39,551 nucleotides of DNA from Ignavibacteriota bacterium (GTDB taxonomy: Bacteria > Bacteroidota > Ignavibacteria > Ignavibacteriales > Melioribacteraceae). Both the position numbers and the translations under genes were made by a program. Where the stretch lies: the NCBI GenBank assembly GCA_002746605.1, contig PDPT01000017.1, positions 1 to 39,551 of the forward strand. Reading direction: 5' to 3'. Shown one piece after another: positions 28,021 through 35,379 of this stretch. The notes below the pieces were generated by a model. That model was not told the origin of the DNA, ran no database searches, and saw nothing but the letters and a program-made list of their open reading frames with translations. Within the stretch, counting starts at the first letter, position 1; each line of letters opens with the position of its first letter.

Positions 28021-28106
28021 TTTTACGGAATCTAAATTTGTTATAACTTTTAACTCAATTTTTCCATTTATACAAATTATTTTTCAGTCTCGATTTTTTA
28101 ACCTAC

Positions 28107-31100
28107 TTAATACTCATTCCAACTTGTTATGGAAATGTCTTCTATTTTCTTTTTACAGAAAGCGGTTATGTATGCTTGAGCCAAACGTGAATTGGTTATT
28201 AACGGAATGTTGAAATCTATTGCACTTCTTCTAATTTTATAATCGTTATCGAGTTCATTCTTGGTTAAATTCTTCGGAATATTAATAACCAAATCGATTT
28301 TTCTCTTTTGTAAATACTCAAGTGTATTTGGCAATTTATTTTCATTGGGCCAATAAAGTAACCGTGCATCAATTTTGTTTTCTATCAGAAAGTCGTATGT
28401 TCCCTTTGTAGCGTAAAGATTATAATTGTTTTGGGTTAACAACTTACAGCTGTTAAGTAATTCTGCTTTGCTCTGTACCGGACCTGTAGAAAGTAATATG
28501 TTTTTATTTGGTATTTTATGACCAACAGATAACATCGATTTTAATAATGCATCATAATAATCATTACCTATACAACCAACTTCTCCTGTAGAGGACATAT
28601 CAACTCCGAGAATTGGATCTGCTTTTGCCAATCTTGAAAATGAAAATTGGGAAGCCTTAATGCCAATATAGTCCAACTCAAATAAAGATTTATTCGGTTT
28701 AGTGTAATTTGTCTCTAGCATTATTTCAGCAGCGAGTTTAATAAAGTTAACTTTAAGAACCTTGGAGACAAACGGCAAACTTCTACTTGCTCTTAAGTTA
28801 CATTCAATTACTTTTACATCATTATCCTTTGCAAGAAACTGAATGTTAAAAGGTCCCGAAATATTAAGTTCTTTTGCAATTTTTCTTGAAATATTTTTTA
28901 TTCTTCTTACCGTTTCAAAATAAATTTTCTGTGGTGGGAAAACCATTGTAGCATCACCGGAATGAACACCTGCAAATTCTATGTGTTCATTTATTGCATA
29001 AAGAACTATTTCGCCTTTGTCAGCTATCGCATCAATTTCTATTTCTTTTGCATTTTCTATAAACTCGGAAACCACTACGGGATGCTGTTTAGAAACTTCT
29101 TTGGCAAGCTGCAAAAAATCTTCCAATTCATTTTCATTTGAAACAACATTCATTGCGGCACCAGATAAAACATAAGAAGGACGCACCAAAACAGGATAAT
29201 TTACCTCATCAACAAATTTTTTGATGTCATCTATGTTTGTAAGTTCTTTCCATCTCGGTTGATCTATTTTTAATTCATCCAACATTTGAGAAAATTTGTG
29301 TCTGTTCTCTGCTCTATCAATAGATGTTGGCGAAGTTCCTAAGATGTGAACATCAGATTTATGCAGACGCATAGCAAGATTGTTAGGTATTTGTCCGCCC
29401 GTAGAAACTATAACTCCTTTGGGATTTTCCAATTCAACTATATCAAGCACACGCTCGTGAGTAAGTTCATCAAAGTAAAGTCTATCGCAAACATCGTAAT
29501 CCGTACTTACTGTTTCTGGATTGTAGTTTATCATTACCGATCTATAATTTTCTTTTTTGATTGTATTAAGAGCATTTACGCCGCACCAATCAAACTCTAC
29601 ACTGCTTCCTATTCTGTATGCACCTGAACCCAAAACAATTACTGATTTTTTATCGTCAATAAAATCAATATCGTGTTCAATTCCACCATATGTTAAGTAA
29701 AGATAATTTGTATGCGCAGGATACTCTGCAGCAAGTGTATCTATCTGTTTTACAAACGGAATAATTCCTTTGGATTTTCTGTATTCTCTTACTTTCAAAA
29801 GGTTGGCTCTGGAAAACTTACCATTATTCTTAAACACAAATCTTGAAATCTGAAAATCCGAGAATCCCAATGCTTTTATTTTCCATAAGAGTTGATCCGG
29901 GATTTGCTTTATTGAATCATATTTTTCCAATTCATTTTTATGATTAAATATATTTTGAAGTTTTACCAAAAACCATTTATCTATTTTAGATAATTCATAA
30001 ATCTCATCTATACTCAAGCCTTCCTCAAAAGCCTTGGCAATAATAAAAATACGCATATCGGTTGGATTTAAAAGTGCATCTTTAGTATCTGAGATTGAAA
30101 TATTTCTATTACCGACAAAACCGTGCATACCTTGCCCAATCATCCGCAAACCTTTTTGAATAGCTTCTTCAAAGGTTTTTCCTATTGCCATAACTTCGCC
30201 GACACTTTTCATACTACTGCCGATTTGATTTGATACTCCATCAAACTTATTCAAGTCCCATCGCGGAATTTTACAAACGATATAGTCCAAAGCAGGTTCA
30301 AAGAATGCCGAAGTAGTTTTTGTAACGGAATTTTTAAGCTGATGCAAAGCATAACCTAAACCGAGTTTTGCAGCAACAAATGCAAGCGGATAACCTGTAG
30401 CTTTAGAAGCAAGAGCACTCGAACGAGAAAGTCTGGCATTAACTTCTATAACTCTGTAATCTTCCGAAAACGGATCAAGGGCATACTGAACGTTGCACTC
30501 ACCAATAATTCCAATATGCTGAATTAGCTTGATTGCAATTTCTCTAAGTTTGTGATATTCGGTATTAGTTAAAGTCTGAGATGGAGCAACAACAATACTT
30601 TCGCCTGTGTGGATACCAAGCGGATCAAAGTTTTCCATATTACAAACTGTTATACAATTGTTATAGGCATCTCTTACAACTTCATATTCAACCTCTTTCC
30701 AGCCTTTTAATGATTCTTCAATTAAAATTTGCTCCGAATAAGAAAGAGCTTTCGAAGCTAATGTTTTAAGCTCTTTCGGATTAACACAAAATCCACTTCC
30801 CTGTCCGCCGAGAGTATAAGCAGCTCTTACAATTATCGGATAACTAAGTTTATCGGCAGCTTGTAAAGCATCTTCTACCGATGTTACGGCAATGCTTTTG
30901 GGTGTTTTAATTCCTATTTGCTTTAAGGTATTTGCAAAAAGTTCTCTATCTTCGGTATCTATTATCGCTTGAATTGGTGTACCAAGTACTTCAACATTAT
31001 ACTTTTTGAAGATTTGTTTTTTAAATAATTCTATCCCGCAGTTGAGAGCTGTTTGTCCACCGAATGAAAGCAAGACTCCATCAGGCTTTTCTTTTTTAAT

Positions 31101-31325
31101 TACTTGCTCTACAAAATATGGAGTTACAGGAAGAAAATAAACTTTGTCGGCAATATTTTCTGAGGTTTGTATGGTAGCAATATTAGGGTTAATTAAGACT
31201 GTTTCAATATTTTCTTCCCTTAGAGCTTTTAGTGCCTGAGAACCGGAATAGTCAAACTCTCCGGCTTCTCCTATTTTTAATGCCCCCGAACCGAGTAGTA
31301 ATATTTTTTTAATTTCTTTATTCAT
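28107..31325 (-). CDS. carB: Carbamoyl-phosphate synthase, large subunit
   Basis: Makes carbamoyl phosphate from bicarbonate, ammonia (channelled from CarA) and two ATP, for pyrimidine and arginine synthesis. The 1072-aa protein has the full architecture: first ATP-grasp half (GSGALKIGEAGEFDYSGSQA; EVEYEVVRDAYNNCITVCNM; VNARLSRSSALASKATGYPLA), an oligomerisation region, the second ATP-grasp half (VLGSGAYRIGSSVEFDWCGV; ENAKEIEIDAIADKGEI; CNLRASRSLPFVSKVL), and an MGS-type allosteric domain (SVGHKIPNKNILLSTG...NSCKLLTQNNYNLYATKGTYDFL). The ATG overlaps the last base of carA's stop codon. The 3' end is intact although an IS256 remnant lies 16 bases beyond it. Confidence 0.97.
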   Translation of the reverse strand: MNKEIKKILLLGSGALKIGEAGEFDYSGSQALKALREENIETVLINPNIATIQTSENIADKVYFLPVTPYFVEQVIKKEKPDGVLLSFGGQTALNCGIELFKKQIFKKYNVEVLGTPIQAIIDTEDRELFANTLKQIGIKTPKSIAVTSVEDALQAADKLSYPIIVRAAYTLGGQGSGFCVNPKELKTLASKALSYSEQILIEESLKGWKEVEYEVVRDAYNNCITVCNMENFDPLGIHTGESIVVAPSQTLTNTEYHKLREIAIKLIQHIGIIGECNVQYALDPFSEDYRVIEVNARLSRSSALASKATGYPLAFVAAKLGLGYALHQLKNSVTKTTSAFFEPALDYIVCKIPRWDLNKFDGVSNQIGSSMKSVGEVMAIGKTFEEAIQKGLRMIGQGMHGFVGNRNISISDTKDALLNPTDMRIFIIAKAFEEGLSIDEIYELSKIDKWFLVKLQNIFNHKNELEKYDSIKQIPDQLLWKIKALGFSDFQISRFVFKNNGKFSRANLLKVREYRKSKGIIPFVKQIDTLAAEYPAHTNYLYLTYGGIEHDIDFIDDKKSVIVLGSGAYRIGSSVEFDWCGVNALNTIKKENYRSVMINYNPETVSTDYDVCDRLYFDELTHERVLDIVELENPKGVIVSTGGQIPNNLAMRLHKSDVHILGTSPTSIDRAENRHKFSQMLDELKIDQPRWKELTNIDDIKKFVDEVNYPVLVRPSYVLSGAAMNVVSNENELEDFLQLAKEVSKQHPVVVSEFIENAKEIEIDAIADKGEIVLYAINEHIEFAGVHSGDATMVFPPQKIYFETVRRIKNISRKIAKELNISGPFNIQFLAKDNDVKVIECNLRASRSLPFVSKVLKVNFIKLAAEIMLETNYTKPNKSLFELDYIGIKASQFSFSRLAKADPILGVDMSSTGEVGCIGNDYYDALLKSMLSVGHKIPNKNILLSTGPVQSKAELLNSCKLLTQNNYNLYATKGTYDFLIENKIDARLLYWPNENKLPNTLEYLQKRKIDLVINIPKNLTKNELDNDYKIRRSAIDFNIPLITNSRLAQAYITAFCKKKIEDISITSWNEY

Positions 31326-32389
31326 TAAATGTAATCCAAAAACTTATCAAACAAAAACTCTGTGTCAGTAGGACCACTCGATGCTTCCGGATGAAATTGT
31401 GTAGAAAAAAATGGTTTTTCTTTATGTCTGATTCCTTCGCATGTTCCATCATTCAAATTTGTAAAGTAGGTTTCCCAATCTTTATTAAGATTTGTATCAT
31501 CAACAGCATAACCGTGGTTCTGCGAAGTAACGTAACATTTGTTTGTACCAGCTTCTATTACAGGTTGATTATGACTTCGATGCCCATATTTTAATTTATA
31601 TATTTTACAATCGGCAGCAAGTGAAAGTAATTGATTGCCCATGCAAATACCAAATATCGGTTTATTTCGTGTCAAAATTTTTTTGATATTGTTTACGGTT
31701 ATTTCACAAAAAGTAGGATCTCCCGGACCGTTAGAAAGAACAAGTCCGTCGTAATCTTCAGTTACAAAATTATAATCCCATGGAACTTTGATAACAGTGG
31801 TATCTCTTTTTAGCAAACATCTGATTATATTATTTTTCACACCAAGATCAACAAGCAATATTTTTTTCTTACCATTTCCGTAAACAACTTTTTCTTTTGT
31901 ACTTACTTTTTCTACAAGATTAATTTTATTCGGGTCTTCTAAATCAATTTCATTATCAACAATTACTTCACCAAGCATAGAACCTTTTTCTCTTAGTTTT
32001 TTTGTTAAGGCTCTTGTATCTAATCCAAAAATTCCAGGCACTTTATTTTCGATTAACCATTCGGATAAACTTTTTTTTGCATTCCAATGGCTGTATTCAA
32101 ACGAATAATCGGAAATAATAAATCCTCTGACTTGAATTTTGGACGACTCGAAAATTTCCGGCATTCCATTTGTGTTTTTATTCTTAGGGACACCATAATT
32201 ACCAATAAGCGGATAGGTAGAAATTAATAATTGTCCGTAATAAGAGGGGTCGGTTAAACTTTCGGGATAGCCTGTCATTGCTGTGTTAAATACAACTTCC
32301 CCTGCAACAGATTTTTCATAACCGAAAGAGAATCCTTCGTATATGCTTTTATCCTCAAGTTTTAATCTAATCTTTTTAGGTTTTTGCAT
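31325..32389 (-). CDS. carA: Carbamoyl-phosphate synthase, small (glutamine amidotransferase) subunit
   Basis: Releases ammonia from glutamine for CarB. The 354-aa protein has the N-terminal CPSase domain (EVVFNTAMTGYPESLTDPSY) and a class I amidotransferase domain with the nucleophile Cys249 in GICMGNQLL and His333/Glu335 in FHPEAS. The usual GHQ after the nucleophile is GNQ here. SNGPGDP and RSHNQPV are also typical. First gene of carA-carB; its stop codon shares one base with the carB ATG (TAATG). Confidence 0.96.
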   Translation of the reverse strand: MQKPKKIRLKLEDKSIYEGFSFGYEKSVAGEVVFNTAMTGYPESLTDPSYYGQLLISTYPLIGNYGVPKNKNTNGMPEIFESSKIQVRGFIISDYSFEYSHWNAKKSLSEWLIENKVPGIFGLDTRALTKKLREKGSMLGEVIVDNEIDLEDPNKINLVEKVSTKEKVVYGNGKKKILLVDLGVKNNIIRCLLKRDTTVIKVPWDYNFVTEDYDGLVLSNGPGDPTFCEITVNNIKKILTRNKPIFGICMGNQLLSLAADCKIYKLKYGHRSHNQPVIEAGTNKCYVTSQNHGYAVDDTNLNKDWETYFTNLNDGTCEGIRHKEKPFFSTQFHPEASSGPTDTEFLFDKFLDYI

Positions 32390-32976
32390 TAAATTCTTAA
32401 TTTGTGAGGTCTAAAGTAAAACAATTTATTTGAAATAAAATTAGTATAAAAAAATAAATTTTCCAGAAGAAATTTATAAATATAAATTTCAATACTGGTG
32501 GAAACACAACTTTATACAAAGGCATGAATATTTTAAGTTTTTTTAGAACTACTTTTGTTATTAAGAGTATAGAGCTTATTACACAAACTAAAGCATAATG
32601 TTCATTATCAAAAATTTTCCGAATAAAAGTCATCAACAATAAAAATAGCTGTTTTGTTATTTTCTAGCATCAAGTTTTATTCAAAATATTTGGTAGATTT
32701 TGTTATATCACAAAAACAAATCCGCAAGTAAAAAATCTTGTAACTAATCATAAAAGAAAAGACTACTTTTTATAAAATAATTATTAGGATTGCAGTTTAA
32801 TATGATCCTTTTAGTATTTATTTAATTATTTGTTTTATATTAGGGAAAAAATTTATAAATTGAATATGCCAACCTAAATCAACAAGGGAACTAACATAGC
32901 GGAGTTTTAAATTTTAAAAAACAAAAAGCATTAAACTTAAATAATTTATCATTACAATAACATATAGGAGAGCTAA
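32390..32976. other. Intergenic region between divergent carA and the OmpA-family gene
   Basis: 587 bases of very AT-rich DNA with no supported gene. It must carry the carA promoter (minus) and that of the OmpA/coiled-coil pair (plus). No clear -35/-10 pair, riboswitch or strong hairpin was recognised. A TTG-started hydrophobic frame at 32397-32639 (minus) was considered and set aside. Confidence 0.5.
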
Positions 32977-33654
32977 ATGAAGAAAAAAACAATTTGGATT
33001 TTAGGTTCAATTGCTTTTATCCTAATTTGCTTATGTTGTATGTTCTTCAAGATACAAACAATTGAAGAGGATCTGCGCAACAGAACCCGTAACGCCTTAA
33101 ACGAAGCGGGAATTAAAGTTGAAAATTTAATTATAGACGGCAGGGCAGTTACTCTTTCAGGTATTGTTAAATCTGAAAACATTAAACAGAAAGCAGGTAA
33201 TATTACGGAAAACATTTGGGGAGTAAACAGCGTTTCCAATAATTTAATAATAAAGAAATCTGAAACTCCTACACCAGCCAAGCAACAAATAATCCAAAAT
33301 AAACTTGACCAAATCATTGGATTAGAAAATATTCAATTCGAAACGGCTAAAGAAATTATCAAACCGATAAGCTATCCGATACTAAACAAAGTTGTAACTA
33401 TCTTAAAAGAAAATCCTAATCTTGCCATTAACATTAATGGGCATACGGATTCTACCGGAGAACCGGAATTCAATAATATGCTAAGTAAAAAAAGAGCCGA
33501 ATCCGTTAAAAATTATTTGGTTAGTAAAGGAATTTCTCAAAACAGATTAGTAACCAACGGTTACGGCAGTTCGCAGCCTATTGTAGATAACAAAACGAAA
33601 GAAAGTCGCAAAAAAAATAGAAGAGTAGAATTTAAAATAATTAAGGAGAATTAA
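32977..33654 (+). CDS. Membrane-anchored BON plus OmpA-family protein
   Basis: A 225-aa envelope protein. Residues 6-25 are a membrane anchor or uncleaved signal after MKKK. Residues ~28-93 form a BON-like domain (EEDLRNRTRNALNEAGI, VTLSGIVKS, WGVNSVSNNLII). Residues ~110-225 form an OmpA C-terminal peptidoglycan-binding domain (FETAKEIIKP; INGHTDSTGEPEFNNMLSKK; RLVTNGYGSSQPI; KKNRRVEFKI). Asp158 and the Arg-rich NRRVE segment match the diaminopimelate-binding residues of OmpA. A strong ribosome site (AGGAGA) precedes the ATG. One base separates its stop from the next gene's ATG, so the pair is cotranslated. It should sit in the inner membrane with the OmpA domain gripping peptidoglycan. Confidence 0.88.
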   Translation: MKKKTIWILGSIAFILICLCCMFFKIQTIEEDLRNRTRNALNEAGIKVENLIIDGRAVTLSGIVKSENIKQKAGNITENIWGVNSVSNNLIIKKSETPTPAKQQIIQNKLDQIIGLENIQFETAKEIIKPISYPILNKVVTILKENPNLAININGHTDSTGEPEFNNMLSKKRAESVKNYLVSKGISQNRLVTNGYGSSQPIVDNKTKESRKKNRRVEFKIIKEN

Positions 33655-33655
33655 A

Positions 33656-35224
33656 ATGTGGTATCTAATATTGCAGATATTATTATGTCTTATACTTGCA
33701 TTCATTTTAGGTTATTTAATTGCAAGATTATTAAAATTAAGTCCATTAAAAGATAGAATTTCTGAATTAGAAGCAAAATTTTTGAACTTCGATAAAAAAA
33801 CCAATAAACTTCAAAATGATTTAAATAACACTAACGATATTGCAACTGATTTAAAGTCAAACTTAAGTATGTTAGAGCCTAAGTTTAATGAACATTCAAA
33901 TCAAATTTCCGATATAGAAACAAAATTAACTGCTTCGTTATTCGATAAAAATTATGATAAGCAAATTAATGATATTAATTTAGGCATAAATAATTTAAGT
34001 GATAAGTTTAAGAACGATATTGATGTTTCGTTAAAAGAAAGCAATAACAAAATTACAACGCTCTCGGAAGGACTTAATTCTTTTTACAAAAAAGAAGAAG
34101 TTGATAATAAAATTAAATCGCAGACAGAAAATCTTAACAAATTAAAAGCTGAGTTTGATGAATTACTGAAACAGAAAAATTATGATGAACAGTTGAACAA
34201 ACTTAAAGATAATTTCGATCTGCTTTATACTAAAGATAATGTTGATGAAAAGATTAACGGCTTAAACGAGAACTTGAACAACATCAAAAATAATTTAACT
34301 TCCGAAATTGAAGCTAAAAATTATGATGAACAATTAAACGAACTTAAAGCTAAGTTAAACCTGCTTTACACTAAAGATAATGTTGATGAAAAGATTAACG
34401 GCTTAAACGAAAACTTGAACAACATCAAAAATAATTTAACTTCCGAAATTGAAGCTAAAAACTATGATGAACAGTTAAACGAGCTTAAAGCTAAATTAAA
34501 TCTGCTTTACACTAAAGATAATGTTGATGAAAAGATTAACGGTTTAAATAAAAACTTGAACAATGTTAAAAATAATTTAACTTCCGAAATTGAAGCTAAA
34601 AATTATGACGAACAATTAAATGAACTTAAAAATAAATTTAATTTGCACTATTCAAAAAATGATGTAGATGAAAAACTAGACGGTTTATCAAATAATCTAA
34701 ATCATTTAAGGACAGAAATAAACTCCAAGCTTGAAACAAAAGACTTTGAACCCAAGATTAACGAGCTTACTACTAAACTTGCAGATATAAATTATGATAA
34801 TCAAATAAATAATTTAGACACAAAATTTGGAAATTATTATTTAAAACCTGAAGTAGATGAAAAATTGAAGGAATATAATTTTAATTTTGCTTCTATGCGA
34901 GATGATTTCCAAAGAAAACTTTCCGAAAGAGATGAATTAATTGCTAAATTGGAAGAACGAATTAAACTGTTAGAAAATCCTCCCAAACCGGTTATTATTC
35001 CTAAAGATGATGATCTGAAGAGAATTTCAGGCGTAGGTAAAGTACTTGAAGAACTTTTACACCAAAATGGAATTACAACTTTTAAACAAATCGCTTTCTT
35101 TACGGATGAACAAATTGAAGATTTATCTAATAAACTTGGAGCTTTCCATGATAGGATAACAAGAGATGATTGGAGAGAACAAGCTAAAAAGTTACATTTA
35201 GATAAATATAACGAAGAATTATAG
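33656..35224 (+). CDS. Membrane-anchored coiled-coil repeat protein with C-terminal helix-hairpin-helix domain
   Basis: A 522-aa protein. Residues 3-24 form a single membrane helix, followed by positive residues (ARLLKLSPLKDR) that suggest the rest faces the cytoplasm. Residues ~35-430 are heptad-rich coiled coil built partly of near-identical 47-residue repeats (unit: YTKDNVDEKINGLNENLNNI, ending YDEQLNELKAKLN). After a proline-rich break (NPPKPVIIPKDDD) comes a ~70-residue domain, LKRISGVGKVLEELLHQNGI then TFKQIAFFTDEQIEDL, ending WREQAKKL. It resembles the helix-hairpin-helix domain often described as flap-endonuclease-like. No nuclease active site is visible. Ribosome site AAGGAGA is present. 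No specific function is known to me; see findings. Confidence 0.8.
   Translation: MWYLILQILLCLILAFILGYLIARLLKLSPLKDRISELEAKFLNFDKKTNKLQNDLNNTNDIATDLKSNLSMLEPKFNEHSNQISDIETKLTASLFDKNYDKQINDINLGINNLSDKFKNDIDVSLKESNNKITTLSEGLNSFYKKEEVDNKIKSQTENLNKLKAEFDELLKQKNYDEQLNKLKDNFDLLYTKDNVDEKINGLNENLNNIKNNLTSEIEAKNYDEQLNELKAKLNLLYTKDNVDEKINGLNENLNNIKNNLTSEIEAKNYDEQLNELKAKLNLLYTKDNVDEKINGLNKNLNNVKNNLTSEIEAKNYDEQLNELKNKFNLHYSKNDVDEKLDGLSNNLNHLRTEINSKLETKDFEPKINELTTKLADINYDNQINNLDTKFGNYYLKPEVDEKLKEYNFNFASMRDDFQRKLSERDELIAKLEERIKLLENPPKPVIIPKDDDLKRISGVGKVLEELLHQNGITTFKQIAFFTDEQIEDLSNKLGAFHDRITRDDWREQAKKLHLDKYNEEL
34079..34783 (+). repeat. 141-bp tandem repeats within the coiled-coil gene
   Basis: Five units of exactly 141 bp (47 codons) start at 34079, 34220, 34361, 34502 and 34643. 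The units starting at 34220, 34361 and 34502 are nearly identical in DNA, with only scattered mostly silent changes; the first and last are clearly diverged. The period keeps the reading frame. This looks like recent intragenic duplication or conversion on an older repeat framework. Confidence 0.9.
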
Positions 35225-35231
35225 TTTAAAC

Positions 35232-35266
35232 TTCCTTCTCGTTCCGCTTCGGTGAGCGAGAAGGAA
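35232..35266 (+). terminator. Strong hairpin after the OmpA/coiled-coil pair
   Basis: TTCCTTCTCG and CGAGAAGGAA form a perfect 10-bp stem around a 15-base loop, starting seven bases after the stop codon of the coiled-coil gene. It is very GC-rich for this genome. AAAATTAG follows rather than a T-run, so termination may need other factors, but position and stability fit an operon end. Confidence 0.65.
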
Positions 35267-35379
35267 AATTAGATACCCAAAAGGATTACAATAATTATTT
35301 TATTTAGAAATTAACTATATTTAATCATACTAAATCTTTTTCACTAAAATTATATTCTCCGGTTAATTAAAGGATAGTA

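Larger units (their letters stand above)
26987..28091 (+). mobile_element. Remnant IS256-family insertion sequence with foreign middle
   Basis: The left end GAGGTAGTGAAAAAAGATTT (from 26987, to about 27016) and the right end, read on the minus strand as GAGACTGAAAAATAATTTGT (from 28091), are imperfect terminal inverted repeats agreeing at about 21 of 28 positions. Between them lie a frameshifted N-terminal piece of a mutator-type transposase (27066-27150), an unrelated decayed segment (27152-27613) and a central transposase piece (27701-28020). The element ends 16 bases before the carB stop codon. Its transposase cannot be active. Confidence 0.75.

Noticed and set aside
28021..28213. Extension of the plus-strand transposase frame across the 3' end of carB
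   Set aside because: Transposase homology stops near 28020; the rest is the element's terminal repeat and the antisense of carB, so it is a chance open frame.
32397..32639. Minus-strand 80-residue hydrophobic frame just upstream of carA
   Set aside because: It starts with TTG, has no ribosome site, is low-complexity Lys/Ile/Phe as expected of random AT-rich DNA, and resembles nothing known. A small membrane protein cannot be excluded but is not supported.
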